Of a stretch of 64,000 nt of DNA, positions 34,593 to 44,199 are shown one piece after another. The notes under the pieces are model-generated. The model was not told the DNA's origin and did no database searches. It was given only the letters and a program-made list of their open reading frames with translations. Position 1 is the stretch's first letter, and the number at the start of each line of letters is the position of its first letter. The position numbers and the translations under genes are program-made. This DNA comes from Bacteroidota bacterium (GTDB lineage: Bacteria; Bacteroidota; Bacteroidia; B-17B0; Aurantibacillaceae), in contig JAJONO010000007.1 in assembly GCA_021323535.1 (NCBI GenBank), positions 1 through 64,000 on the forward strand. The letters are read 5' to 3'.

Positions 34593-34663
34593 GTCAGCCT
34601 GAGCGCAGTCGAAGGCCTTTTCGCTTTTATCTGCATGTCCACTTCGACTCCGCTCAGTGTGAC
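34593..34663. repeat. Inverted repeat of GAGCG-CAGTCGAAG type (dispersed Bacteroidota repeat)
   Basis: Left arm 34593-34615 (GTCAGCCTGAGCGCAGTCGA...) and right arm 34639-34663 (..TTCGACTCCGCTCAGTGTGA) pair imperfectly over ~23 bp around a 23-nt loop. It lies between the divergently placed 34038-34556 gene and the GT4 ending at 34721 and may act as a terminator for the GT4 operon. Confidence 0.6.
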
Positions 34664-34720
34664 GTTTTTCAGGTTATTTATTTCCGGTTCTAAAGTACCG
34701 GAAAAGCACATGCAGTTAAA

Positions 34721-35947
34721 TTACAGATGCGAGATTAATTCGTAAAAATTGTTATAATTTTTTTCGGCCGAAGCTTTTAAAAGAAATTGTTCCCTCGCGT
34801 TTTTACGTTTAACGGCACGCTCTTCGTCACTAAGTTGAAAAAACTGTGCCAGAGCTAAGGAAAGCTGATCAGGACCAACACCCGGATCGAGTATGGTTCC
34901 TACGTTATCGTTTACCAGTTCAGGGGTTCCGCCCACGCCAGTTGCAATAACCGGTATTCCGAAAGACAGAGCTTCCATAATCGAAACCGGTAACCCTTCA
35001 GAAGAACTTACATTCACAAAAACATCAACGCTGTTGGTTTTGTAAAACGTGATAAGATCCTTATTCAAAACATGACCGTGCAAAACAATTTTAAGTCCTT
35101 GCCTGCCCTGTTCAGAAAGCACTTTTAATTCGTGAAACAACGGTCCGTCTCCAAAATGCTGCCAGGTTACTTTAAGATCGCTTTTCTTAAGCGCTTCAAG
35201 AAGCAGTTTTACCCGTTTTACCGGTACAACATTTGACGCGCTTACTATTATAAATTCATCTTCTTTATGAGGATTTAAACCGTTATCAAAAACACCAAGC
35301 GGAGCCACACTGATCTTGTGAGCCTGATCGGGATAACGTTGTTTTAAATAATCGGCTCCGTTCTTTGCAACGGTAAAAATAGCATCCACACATGTAAAAG
35401 TTTTTTGGCGCAAAGGTGCGTAACCTGATTTCATGTGTTCATACAAGTCGGAGCCATGAAGCCGCAACACAATCTTTACATTCTTATTTCTTATTTTCTT
35501 TTTCAGGTACGGTATCGTCCAGCACAGATTGTCTCCCCAATAAAAATAAAGCACCGCTTTTTCAGTGTTGTTCAATTTTTGAAGAAGTTCTTTGTAAGCG
35601 TGCGATGAAAGTGCTGTTCGTGTGATGAACAAACTTATAAAAAACCAATAGAGTTGCTTAGGTTTAAAGAGTAATCCTTTTGAAAAAAACTCAGCCAGAT
35701 GAAGTCCGAATGGAGCCAGGTTGAAAATACCGTTTATCCAGATGGCCCTTTTATTGGACGCATTTTCGAATACAGGGCGAAGAAGCCTGATTTTTTTATC
35801 TTCGGTAAGAATTGAATCTGAAGGATTTCCGTATAGCGTGATGATTGTTACAGAATCAGATTTTGACTTCGCAAATTCAAATTCATTTACTAAAAAAGGT
35901 TCTGCTCTTTTGTAAGGAAAAAAATTGGCGAACAAAAAAAGATTCAT
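34721..35947 (-). CDS. Glycosyltransferase family 4
   Basis: A 408-aa GT-B glycosyltransferase. C-terminal motifs VSASNVVPVKRVKLLLEAL, WQHFGDGPLFHEL and NVSSSEGLPVSIMEALSFG match the GT4 donor site with the conserved ExxxxxxE element. The N-terminal domain contains LRLHGSDLYEHM. It starts 11 bp after the methyltransferase gene and probably shares its transcript; both are minus-strand and divergent from the flippase gene. Confidence 0.9.
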   Translation of the reverse strand: MNLFLFANFFPYKRAEPFLVNEFEFAKSKSDSVTIITLYGNPSDSILTEDKKIRLLRPVFENASNKRAIWINGIFNLAPFGLHLAEFFSKGLLFKPKQLYWFFISLFITRTALSSHAYKELLQKLNNTEKAVLYFYWGDNLCWTIPYLKKKIRNKNVKIVLRLHGSDLYEHMKSGYAPLRQKTFTCVDAIFTVAKNGADYLKQRYPDQAHKISVAPLGVFDNGLNPHKEDEFIIVSASNVVPVKRVKLLLEALKKSDLKVTWQHFGDGPLFHELKVLSEQGRQGLKIVLHGHVLNKDLITFYKTNSVDVFVNVSSSEGLPVSIMEALSFGIPVIATGVGGTPELVNDNVGTILDPGVGPDQLSLALAQFFQLSDEERAVKRKNAREQFLLKASAEKNYNNFYELISHL

Positions 35948-35957
35948 TCAGATTCCT

Positions 35958-36668
35958 TTAAATTTTACTAAGAAAATTTTCCATTCCTAACGCGAGTTTA
36001 TCTTTTCTCTCGTAATTTTCGAAAACCATATTCTTTTTAAGAACAATACAGGTATAATCGGGTTGCTTGTATTGCAGCGAATACGAGTACATTTTAAAAA
36101 GTTTAAAACCGTGAGGATAAGTATTGTTAAGAAGGTCCTGCATGCTCAACGCCTGATCAATGATCTGAAGTTTTTCGGGATGGTGTTTTCTGATCCAGTT
36201 CAAGCAATTAGGTTCGGGAATATTAATGAGTACAACCGCGTCTTTTGTTGTGATTTCACTTAAAACCCTGAAAAGATTGTTATGCTGTTCAACAGGAATA
36301 TGCTCAAGCACATCAGGCAACACTACAAAATCAAATTTAATTGAATGTGTAAAATTGCTCATATCGCTCACAAGAAATTCGGCATTTGACGAAGGATTTA
36401 AACGCTTTGCCATATCAATGCTTTCGGGACTAATATCCACACCTGTAAATTTTCCGGAAGGAATGCTCTTAATGATGAGTCCGCTTACAGTTCCAATCCC
36501 ACATCCTATCTCAATCACCTTTGAATCTGGTTTCAGACCCGCGGCCTTAAGGTTTTTAAGAATGGTACGGTGACGAATATTTACGCCTATTTTTTGTTGT
36601 TTCTCCTTATATGTGTCGTAGAATTCTTCTACCTGTTGTTTAGAAGCGTGTTTGTCGGAGTTACTCAT
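35958..36668 (-). CDS. Class I SAM-dependent methyltransferase
   Basis: A 236-aa methyltransferase with the SAM-binding motif I KVIEIGCGIGTVSGLI, motif II FTGVDISPESIDMA, FDFVVLPDVLEHIP (post-II) and VLINIPEPNCLNW. The acceptor is unknown; context suggests sugar or polysaccharide modification. It begins ~90 bp from the divergent flippase gene. Confidence 0.88.
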   Translation of the reverse strand: MSNSDKHASKQQVEEFYDTYKEKQQKIGVNIRHRTILKNLKAAGLKPDSKVIEIGCGIGTVSGLIIKSIPSGKFTGVDISPESIDMAKRLNPSSNAEFLVSDMSNFTHSIKFDFVVLPDVLEHIPVEQHNNLFRVLSEITTKDAVVLINIPEPNCLNWIRKHHPEKLQIIDQALSMQDLLNNTYPHGFKLFKMYSYSLQYKQPDYTCIVLKKNMVFENYERKDKLALGMENFLSKI

Positions 36669-36756
36669 TTTTCAATACTATGCATTTAATAAATATTGGC
36701 TATACAATGTTAAAACTAAGCCTTTAATTAGCAAATTTATATAAATATTGCGAGTA

Positions 36757-38214
36757 ATGATCAGCAAATCATTCCTTAAATCTTCTTTGATCTTTACAAT
36801 TGGCGGGGCGCTCCCTATGGTGGCCAGCATCATCCTTTTGCCTTTCTATGCCAATCGCCTCAGTGATTTGCAGTACACACAGGTTTCTTTTTTTATCAGT
36901 ATCTCGTTATTGTTCCAGATCCTCTTTTCCTATTCCATCGAATCTTATTTCGGGATCGAGTTCACACGCCTTAATGAAGATCCTGTAAAACAAAAACGGT
37001 TCATTGGTACGGTTTCTATTTTATTGTTGATAATAGGCGCCGCGCTGCTCCTGCTGTCGGCCGCTATAGGAAATACTCTGTTTCCTCATATATTCCCAAA
37101 CCTGAACATGGATTTCTGGCCATATGGATTCTACTCTATTCTAACAGCCTTTTTTAATTCGTATTTTAAAGCCTCATCCATTTGTCTTATTTACCAGAAG
37201 CGACCGGGATTTTTTCTCACTGCCAACATCATCAACTTTTTTGTAACGATCATTATTTCCGTTGGTGGATTGATGATCTTTCCTGATACCATCATTGGAC
37301 CTATTTATGGGAGACTTCTTTCCGGTGTGGTTATCTTTTTACTTGGCCAGATGATCTTCTCAGGCAGTGGGACCTATTCTTTCGATAAGAGTTTTTTGAA
37401 GGATCTCTGGAAGTTTTGTACACCTTATCTTGTCTATGTTATCTGTGGCTGGACGCTTGGCCAGATTGACCGTTATTTCCTTGTTAAGTATATTGATAAA
37501 GTGGACCTTAATGCCTACGACCTGGTATTAAAATGTTTTTTCGGTATAGAGTTCCTTCAGAACAGCCTTTCCGCTGTTATTTTTCCGAAACTCTACGAGA
37601 TATGGACAAAAAACAAAGAAAACTCAACCACAAAGGAATCAAACAGGTATTTTAATGTGTTTACTGCCATAAACATTCTTCAGATCATATTGTTTTGCTT
37701 ATGCATCCCACTTATGTATCATTGGTTGCTGGACAAACCAGGATTTTACCGGGCCGAGATGTATATTGGTTTACTGGCTTCGGGTTATGCATTGAGGAGC
37801 ATCCTTAACTTTTACATCTCCACTATTCTGTTCTCTAAAAAGATCAATGTATTGCTTAAAATTTCGGTTGTAAGCGCGGTTTTTCAGATCGTAGTGGTTT
37901 TTATTGCTTCAAAGTATTATGGATTAATGGGGGCCATTTACGCGGGATTAGCTACTAAGGTTGTTCAGGTGATCTTTTCCATAGTCTTCTCCAAAGGCAC
38001 CTTCAATTACCAGTTCAATTATTTTAAGATCATTGTGGTGCCGTTCATTTTAATTGCTGTTAACCTGGTCCAGTTTTTATTCTTCCCGGTTTATAACTGG
38101 TTATTTTACGCGGGACAGTTTGCCCTGTTTTCGCTCATTTTCTTCTTCCTGTTCAGGAATGAAATTACGGCCGTTTATCTTCAGTTCCTCGGTAAAAAGA
38201 GCGGCAAGGTTTAA
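36757..38214 (+). CDS. Oligosaccharide flippase (Wzx/MATE-like)
   Basis: About 485 aa from the ATG at 36757; the longer frame begins with TTG at 36748. It has around 12-14 membrane helices and the Wzx/MVF-like wording (SLIFTIGGALPMVASIILLP, LWKFCTPYLVYVICGW, ISTILFSKKINVLLKISVV). Predicted to flip lipid-linked saccharides across the inner membrane. It sits with a GT4 and a methyltransferase, which supports surface-polysaccharide export. Confidence 0.85.
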   Translation: MISKSFLKSSLIFTIGGALPMVASIILLPFYANRLSDLQYTQVSFFISISLLFQILFSYSIESYFGIEFTRLNEDPVKQKRFIGTVSILLLIIGAALLLLSAAIGNTLFPHIFPNLNMDFWPYGFYSILTAFFNSYFKASSICLIYQKRPGFFLTANIINFFVTIIISVGGLMIFPDTIIGPIYGRLLSGVVIFLLGQMIFSGSGTYSFDKSFLKDLWKFCTPYLVYVICGWTLGQIDRYFLVKYIDKVDLNAYDLVLKCFFGIEFLQNSLSAVIFPKLYEIWTKNKENSTTKESNRYFNVFTAINILQIILFCLCIPLMYHWLLDKPGFYRAEMYIGLLASGYALRSILNFYISTILFSKKINVLLKISVVSAVFQIVVVFIASKYYGLMGAIYAGLATKVVQVIFSIVFSKGTFNYQFNYFKIIVVPFILIAVNLVQFLFFPVYNWLFYAGQFALFSLIFFFLFRNEITAVYLQFLGKKSGKV

Positions 38215-38227
38215 AGGCGTGAATTAA

Positions 38228-38343
38228 AAGGCTCTGAAGTGATCTTGATCTGCTTTCTGGGTTTTGTTTTAAGAATATCTGTTCAGGGATTAAAATAATC
38301 GCATTAAAAAACCCCGAAGCGATTTTAATCTGCTTCGGGGTTT
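38228..38343. terminator. Duplicated rho-independent terminator
   Basis: The intact copy has stem 38309-38320 and 38332-38343 (AAACCCCGAAGC with GCTTCGGGGTTT) with an 11-nt loop. It works in both directions between the flippase gene and the convergent lipoprotein gene. A decayed tandem copy (GAAGTGATCTTGATCTGC...) begins near 38228. Confidence 0.85.
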
Positions 38344-38363
38344 CTTTTCAGAATATCTGTTAT

Positions 38364-39404
38364 TTATTTTTTGAAATCGATGCTATAGGTAACGCCTTTA
38401 ATAGTAACTGTTCCGGCATTATCACATGATCCGGTTGACTCACCACTGGCGTAATCAATTACCCTCGGCTCAGTTGTACCTGGCCCTTTGGTTGTGAAAG
38501 AAGCAACACCGCTGATAAATGGATGCCATTCTGAGTAAATAGGAATAATACCGGTGCTTGTTGATGTAGCAGCAGTGATTTTATCAGGAGCGCATAATAA
38601 GTTTCTTAAAAGAGCTTTTTCAGGCTTAGAACCGTCAACTACATAATTATAACTGATAAGTCTTGAAGTTACACCTGATACAGTTCCGGTATACGCCAAC
38701 TGAGCTGCATTAGTAGGTGTTCCTGCAACATAAACTACCCAGTTAATAGGGTTTAATTTGCTAGGGTTCATGATCGAAGCCACTTCCGTGTTAAGAAGCG
38801 TTTTGGTCATTTCACCTTGCCATAGGATTTTATAGTTGCTGTCTGCAGGTTGCATTTGCATGAAACCTTTCATAGTCCAGCTTAAATCAACCGTTTTAGG
38901 ATCGTATCCGAAAGGATTATTGTTGGTGATAGTGAATGTATTCACATCTTCCATAGTCCATCCGTCAACCCAGTAGTTGTTTAAAGAAACTTTTGCAACA
39001 TAACCTGCGTCTCTGTAATATTTAGCACCATTAGTTGCATTTGAAGCAGAGAAATCAATAACGATTTGCCCATCACGCTTTTTACCATCGCGGCAGGTAA
39101 CGCTGTTTGTATAATTTACTGTGATTTTTTTGTTTAATGTATCACTCACGTCAACAAAAATGGTTCCTGGTGAACCAGCTTGTGCTAAAAACAACGGTGA
39201 GTTGCTGTGGGTGTAACGTTCTGCCGCGTAACTTACGATAAGTTCAAGCTCTGTAACGAGCGAGTTACCAAACGACACGTCCTTTGAGCTTTGAAATTCC
39301 TGGTCCTGCTCTGGGGGAGTATTTGTTCCTTTATTACAGCTTGTAAAGGATACAGCAGCTGCTACTAAAAGTGAAAAACCCAATGTAATTTTTTTCATTT
39401 TCAT
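38364..39404 (-). CDS. Putative lipoprotein, unknown function
   Basis: About 346 aa from the ATG at 39404 or 39398. A leader MKKITLGFSLLVAAAVSFTSC ends in a lipobox Cys. The mature protein has Gln/Ser-rich stretches, NDxD-like beta-strand regions (TVDLSWTMKGFMQMQPAD, INWVVYVAGTPTNAA) and a C-terminal CDNAGTVTIKGVTYSIDF. A TAGTTTTG -7-like box lies at 39455-39462 on the minus strand. No family was recognised with confidence. Confidence 0.7.
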   Translation of the reverse strand: MKMKKITLGFSLLVAAAVSFTSCNKGTNTPPEQDQEFQSSKDVSFGNSLVTELELIVSYAAERYTHSNSPLFLAQAGSPGTIFVDVSDTLNKKITVNYTNSVTCRDGKKRDGQIVIDFSASNATNGAKYYRDAGYVAKVSLNNYWVDGWTMEDVNTFTITNNNPFGYDPKTVDLSWTMKGFMQMQPADSNYKILWQGEMTKTLLNTEVASIMNPSKLNPINWVVYVAGTPTNAAQLAYTGTVSGVTSRLISYNYVVDGSKPEKALLRNLLCAPDKITAATSTSTGIIPIYSEWHPFISGVASFTTKGPGTTEPRVIDYASGESTGSCDNAGTVTIKGVTYSIDFKK

Positions 39405-39483
39405 ATAAAGTTTTGAAATAATTTTCTGCAATTTAGCAAAAAGTTTTTAATATGCAAAACTATGTTAAAAACCCTGTTTTCAG

Positions 39484-40305
39484 ATGTTGATTTTCCCGAA
39501 TTGTAAGATAAATCTGGGCCTTAATGTGACCTCTAAAAGGCCCGATGGATTTCATAATATTGAAACGGTTTTTTACCCCGTTACATGGCTCGATGGCCTT
39601 GAACTGCTTGAGTCTGGCTCCGGTAAACCATTCGAGCTTTCTTTAAGCGGTTATATTGTTGAAGGTAGGCCCGAGGACAATCTTATTTATAAATGCTGGA
39701 AACTGATCTCAGCCGATTACTCCGTTCCGGATATTAAGGTTCACCTTCATAAGAACATTCCCATGGGGGCCGGAATCGGGGGAGGAAGCTCAGATGCAGC
39801 ATTTTTTATCAATCTTCTAAATAAGAAATTTGAACTGAAATTATCCGAAACTGAAAAACACAGGATAGCCTCTGAACTGGGCAGCGATTGCGGTTTTTTT
39901 CTCGAAAACATTCCAAAGTTCGCTACCGGCAGAGGAAATGAATTTTCGGATGTTAAAATAGACTTGTCGTCTTTTTACATTCTGCTGGTTCACCCCAATA
40001 TTCATAGCAACACAAAGGACGCGTTCGGGGGTCTGATTCCTGCCATCCCAATCCGTAACCTGAAAGATGACATAGAAAACAGTCCCATAGAAATTTGGAA
40101 GGACAGGGTTTTTAACGATTTTGACGCCACCATCTTTAAAAAATATCCGCTCATAAAAGAACTAAAGGAACAACTTTACGCCTCCGGGGCGGTTTATACC
40201 TCCATGAGCGGAAGCGGAAGCTGCGTTTACGGGATCTTTAAAAACAGGCCCGCTCTTAATTTCGATCCTTCGTTTAAATACTATTTACAAATCCCCACTC
40301 ATTAA
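39484..40305 (+). CDS. ispE: 4-diphosphocytidyl-2-C-methyl-D-erythritol kinase
   Basis: A 273-aa GHMP kinase of the MEP isoprenoid pathway. It phosphorylates CDP-ME at the 2-hydroxyl. Motifs are NCKINLGLNVTSKRPDGFHN at the N-terminus, the ATP-binding PMGAGIGGGSSDAA, and the C-terminal SMSGSGSCVYG. The length fits the family. The upstream 50 bp contain no promoter I can call. Confidence 0.92.
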   Translation: MLIFPNCKINLGLNVTSKRPDGFHNIETVFYPVTWLDGLELLESGSGKPFELSLSGYIVEGRPEDNLIYKCWKLISADYSVPDIKVHLHKNIPMGAGIGGGSSDAAFFINLLNKKFELKLSETEKHRIASELGSDCGFFLENIPKFATGRGNEFSDVKIDLSSFYILLVHPNIHSNTKDAFGGLIPAIPIRNLKDDIENSPIEIWKDRVFNDFDATIFKKYPLIKELKEQLYASGAVYTSMSGSGSCVYGIFKNRPALNFDPSFKYYLQIPTH

Positions 40306-40489
40306 TTTTGGATTTCGGTAAAAACTTTTTTTCTTTGCAGCGTCTTAATGATCATCAAGGCTGAAATAAAGAAAAAGTATAAATGGCTCTAAGCCATATT
40401 TCAACCTTATGCCCGGCTACGGTCCGCGCTCTTTTTAGTCACAATTTTCAAAATTTATTTAATCAAACAAACTCAAGAATAAACCTGTT

Positions 40490-41815
40490 ATGTTATTGGT
40501 ATTAAAATTCGGCGGAACAAGCGTAGGATCCGCACAAAGAATAAAGGACCTTGTAAAACTTACTGTGAGTCCTACACCTAAAATTGTGGTGTTAAGTGCC
40601 ATGAGTGGCACCACCAACGCTTTGGTTGAAATAAGCAATGCTTTATATTCAAAAGATGTTGAGAAAGCTAATTCGCTTATCTCCGCTTTAAAACAAAAGT
40701 ATCTGAAAGAGATCTCAGAACTATATTCAAAAAAAGAAAGTCTCGAAAAAGCGACACAACTGGTGAATAATCACTTTAACTATATCACCGCTTTCACGCT
40801 TGATATGTTTACAGTGAATGAGGAAAAAGCTATTCTCGCTCAGGGAGAATTGCTAAGCACTGCCATGTTTCATTATTACCTGGAAGAAACCGGCGTTAAA
40901 TCTGTTCTTCTGCCCGCTCTTAATTTCATGCGCATTGATCCTAACGACGAGCCCGATCTTACCTACATTGAAAAAAACTGTAAGGAAGAATTGAAAAAAT
41001 ATCCTGGCGATAATTTATTTATCACCCAGGGATACATTTGCAGAAACGCCTTCGGTGAAATTGACAATCTCAAAAGAGGAGGAAGTGATTATACAGCATC
41101 GCTCATTGGCGCCGCGATTCAGAGTCCCGAAGTGCAGATATGGACCGACATTGACGGGATGCATAATAACGATCCCCGTGTAGTAAGTAAAACACATCCT
41201 ATAAATCAGTTAAGTTTTGACGAAGCCGCCGAGCTGGCTTATTTCGGCGCTAAGATCCTTCACCCAACCTGTATTCTTCCGGCACAAAAAAGAAATGTTC
41301 CGGTGCGTTTAAAAAACACCATGCAACCCGAAGCCGAAGGAACCATTATTGCTAATATTTCAACTAATGAAGGAATTAAAGCGGTTGCAGCAAAAGACGG
41401 AATTATCGCCCTAAACATTAAGAGCGAACGCATGTTACTTGCTCACGGTTTTCTGCGTGCCGTTTTCGAGGTTTTTGAAAGACATAAAACTTCCATTGAT
41501 ATGATCACAACTTCCGAAGTTGCTGTTTCAGTAACGATCGATAACACAAAATACCTTAATGAGATCACGAAGGAACTCAGGGAAATTGCCATTGTGGAAG
41601 TGGACACCGATCAGACCATCATTTGCGTGGTGGGACAAATTCCTAAAGATCGTGCGGGTTACGGACATAAAGTAATGGAGGCCCTGAAAGACATTCCGCT
41701 TCGAATGGTATCTTACGGGGGTAGTTCCAATAATATTTCTGTACTCGTGAAAAGCTCGTTTAAAAAAGAAGCTTTGCAGGCGTTAAATAAAGGATTGTTC
41801 AACTATAATAATTAA
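40490..41815 (+). CDS. lysC: Aspartate kinase
   Basis: A 441-aa enzyme for the first step of aspartate-family amino-acid synthesis. It starts LKFGGTSVGSAQRIKDL (phosphate-binding Lys and GGTS). KRGGSDYTASLIGAAI and EVQIWTDIDGMHNNDPRVV belong to the kinase core. Two C-terminal ACT domains are at about 300-440 (AAKDGIIALNIKSERM, IICVVGQIPKDRAGYGHKVM). It precedes lysA by 7 bp, so the two form a lysine-directed operon. The 180-bp upstream region holds GCCCGGCTACGGTCCGCGCT and a short ATGGCT-x3-AGCCAT hairpin, but no riboswitch that I can call. Confidence 0.9.
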   Translation: MLLVLKFGGTSVGSAQRIKDLVKLTVSPTPKIVVLSAMSGTTNALVEISNALYSKDVEKANSLISALKQKYLKEISELYSKKESLEKATQLVNNHFNYITAFTLDMFTVNEEKAILAQGELLSTAMFHYYLEETGVKSVLLPALNFMRIDPNDEPDLTYIEKNCKEELKKYPGDNLFITQGYICRNAFGEIDNLKRGGSDYTASLIGAAIQSPEVQIWTDIDGMHNNDPRVVSKTHPINQLSFDEAAELAYFGAKILHPTCILPAQKRNVPVRLKNTMQPEAEGTIIANISTNEGIKAVAAKDGIIALNIKSERMLLAHGFLRAVFEVFERHKTSIDMITTSEVAVSVTIDNTKYLNEITKELREIAIVEVDTDQTIICVVGQIPKDRAGYGHKVMEALKDIPLRMVSYGGSSNNISVLVKSSFKKEALQALNKGLFNYNN

Positions 41816-41822
41816 GAAGATT

Positions 41823-42968
41823 ATGTTTTCAAAAGAACAACTCAACGCATTTAGTAAAACCGAAACTCCGTTTTATTTTTATGACCTTTCATTATTGAAT
41901 AAAACACTCGACGCAATTAAGAAAGCTGCGCCTGAAGAATATCACATTCATTATGCGCTTAAAGCAAATGCCCACCCTACTCTTCTTGAACTTATCCGGA
42001 AAGCCGGTCTGGGAGCCGACTGCGTGAGTGGTAACGAAGTAAAACGCTCGGTTGAATGTAATTTCTCAAACGATAAAATTGTATTTGCAGGTGTTGGTAA
42101 AAGTGATAAGGAAATAAACTACGCGCTCGATCAAGATATTTTTTGCTTCAACGTTGAAAGCACTCACGAATTGCAGGTACTCGATCAATTAGCAAAAAAC
42201 AAAAACAAAAAAGCAAATATCGCGCTTCGTATTAACCCTAATGTAGATGCGTATACGCACAAATACATAACAACGGGCCTCGAAGAAAATAAATTTGGCA
42301 TTAATCCTTACGAATTTGATATTGTTGTGGAAGAGTTAAAGAAGTTACCTGATCTTAATTTCATTGGGCTTCATTTTCACATTGGTTCACAGATCGGTGA
42401 CTTAACGCCATTCAAAAATTTGTGTCTTCGTGTAAACGAGATCAATAAATGGTTCATTCAGAAAGGGTACCTCCTTCCGCACATCAATGTTGGCGGAGGA
42501 TTTGGGATTAATTATAAAGAACCTGACAACCATTCGATCGTAGACTTCGAAAGTTATTTCAATGTATTCAAGCAGTTTCTTGAGTTACAACCTCAGCAGC
42601 AGGTGCATTTTGAATTGGGAAGAGCCATTACCGGTCAGTGTGGAAGCCTGATCAGTCGCGTTCTTTACATCAAACATGGCATTAACACCAATTTCGCTAT
42701 TCTCGATGCAGGTATGACTGAACTCATTCGTCCCGCTTTATACCAGGCATATCATAAAATTGAAAACATAAGTTCCTCTTCTGCAAAACAAGTAAAGTAT
42801 GATATTGTTGGCCCCATCTGTGAGAGCAGCGATTGTTTCGGAAAAGCGGTTGAATTACCGGAAACAAAACGAGGCGATCTTATTGCCATTCGCAGCGCGG
42901 GTGCTTACGGAGAAGTAATGAGCAGCAGATACAATTTAAGAGAACCTTTACCTTCGGTATTTATTTAA
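41823..42968 (+). CDS. lysA: Diaminopimelate decarboxylase
   Basis: A 381-aa PLP enzyme that makes lysine from meso-DAP. Motifs are HYALKANAHPTLL (PLP Lys), INVGGGFGINY, ELGRAITGQCGSLISR and the C-terminal GPICESSDCFGK and AGAYGEVMSSRYN. It is on the short side of the family. Directly behind lysC and followed by a strong terminator. Confidence 0.92.
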   Translation: MFSKEQLNAFSKTETPFYFYDLSLLNKTLDAIKKAAPEEYHIHYALKANAHPTLLELIRKAGLGADCVSGNEVKRSVECNFSNDKIVFAGVGKSDKEINYALDQDIFCFNVESTHELQVLDQLAKNKNKKANIALRINPNVDAYTHKYITTGLEENKFGINPYEFDIVVEELKKLPDLNFIGLHFHIGSQIGDLTPFKNLCLRVNEINKWFIQKGYLLPHINVGGGFGINYKEPDNHSIVDFESYFNVFKQFLELQPQQQVHFELGRAITGQCGSLISRVLYIKHGINTNFAILDAGMTELIRPALYQAYHKIENISSSSAKQVKYDIVGPICESSDCFGKAVELPETKRGDLIAIRSAGAYGEVMSSRYNLREPLPSVFI

Positions 42969-42972
42969 ACAA

Positions 42973-43008
42973 AAAGAGCGGCTACATTTTCTGAGCCGCT
43001 CTTTTTGT
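42973..43008. terminator. Rho-independent terminator between lysA and serC
   Basis: A 13-bp perfect stem (42973-42985 with 42996-43008) with a 10-nt loop and T-tracts on both sides. It can end both convergent transcripts. Confidence 0.9.
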
Positions 43009-43075
43009 TAAATGATTATTGGTTGAGATCCTTTCTTAGTCCTTCGGTCGCCGCAGGTGAAACAGGATCACAACT

Positions 43076-44164
43076 CTACGCAAATTTCTTTTCGAATTCT
43101 TTCATCACGTCCACAAGAACATTTACACTTTCGAGTGGTAATGCGTTGTAAAGTGAAGCACGGTATCCACCAACATCACGGTGACCACGGATTCCGCTGA
43201 TCTCAGCCGATTTCCAGAGTTTGTCGAACTCAGGTTCCAGTTCAGGTTTTTTAAGAAGGAAACAAACGTTCATGTTACTTCTGTCTTCTTTTTCAACGGT
43301 ACCATAAAATAAACTATTACGATCAATTTCGTTATAAATAGCGTCGGCTTTTTGCTGATTCACTTTTTCGATCCACGCAATTCCACCGTTCTTTTTGAGC
43401 CATTGCATCGTGAGTAATGTAACATAAATAGGGAACACAGGAGGTGTGTTGTACATACTTTCCCCTTTGATGTGAACCTGATAATCCAGCATCGATAACA
43501 TTTTACGGCCTGTTTTTCCAAGAACATCTTTTTTCACCATTACCATGGTGCTTCCCGCGGGTCCCATATTTTTCTGAGCGCCCGCATAGATCAATGAAAA
43601 ATCTTTCGCATTTACTTTTCTGCTGAAAATATCTGAACTCATATCACACACCAATGGAATATCGCATTTAGGGAATGATTTCATTTGAGTTCCATAAATG
43701 GTATTGTTGCTGGTAATATGTAAATAATCAGCGTCCTTGGGAATAACATATCCTTTAGGGATGTATGTAAATTTTTTGTCTTCGCTCGACGCGATCACGT
43801 TTGTGTTGCCAATGATCTTTGCTTCTTTAATGGCTTTACTTGCCCAAACACCGGTGTTCACGTAAGCTGCCGATCCGCCTTCTCTCATCAGGTTGTAAGG
43901 GATCATGGCAAACTGGAGACTTGCTCCTCCGCCCAGATACATTACCTCATAATCATTTCCAACTTCAAACAATTCTTTCACAGTAGCGCGTGCTTCTTCC
44001 ATTACTTTTTCGTAGTTCTTGCTTCGGTGCGAGATCTCAAGTAAAGAAAGATTAAGGTTATCAAAATTAATGCAGGCTTCTGCAGATTTCTGTAAAACTT
44101 CGGCTGGTAAGATACCTGGGCCGGCGCTAAAATTGTGGACTTTTGTAAGAGTGGTTGTTGCCAT
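43076..44164 (-). CDS. serC: 3-phosphoserine / phosphohydroxythreonine aminotransferase
   Basis: A 362-aa PLP aminotransferase of serine synthesis. SerC wording: NFSAGPGILPAEVLQKSAEA, EISHRSKNYEKVMEEA, and YAGAQKNMGPAGSTMVM with the PLP lysine. The C-terminal GIRGHRDVGGYRASLYNALP carries the substrate-binding Arg/His residues. The length is normal for the family. Confidence 0.93.
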   Translation of the reverse strand: MATTTLTKVHNFSAGPGILPAEVLQKSAEACINFDNLNLSLLEISHRSKNYEKVMEEARATVKELFEVGNDYEVMYLGGGASLQFAMIPYNLMREGGSAAYVNTGVWASKAIKEAKIIGNTNVIASSEDKKFTYIPKGYVIPKDADYLHITSNNTIYGTQMKSFPKCDIPLVCDMSSDIFSRKVNAKDFSLIYAGAQKNMGPAGSTMVMVKKDVLGKTGRKMLSMLDYQVHIKGESMYNTPPVFPIYVTLLTMQWLKKNGGIAWIEKVNQQKADAIYNEIDRNSLFYGTVEKEDRSNMNVCFLLKKPELEPEFDKLWKSAEISGIRGHRDVGGYRASLYNALPLESVNVLVDVMKEFEKKFA

Positions 44165-44199
44165 GATATATGGATTTGAGTTTAAAATTACTAAAATGT

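Noticed and set aside
40306-40489. Possible lysine riboswitch or attenuator upstream of lysC
   Set aside because: Only a 6-bp hairpin and a GC-rich patch are seen; no conserved riboswitch core and no terminator structure.
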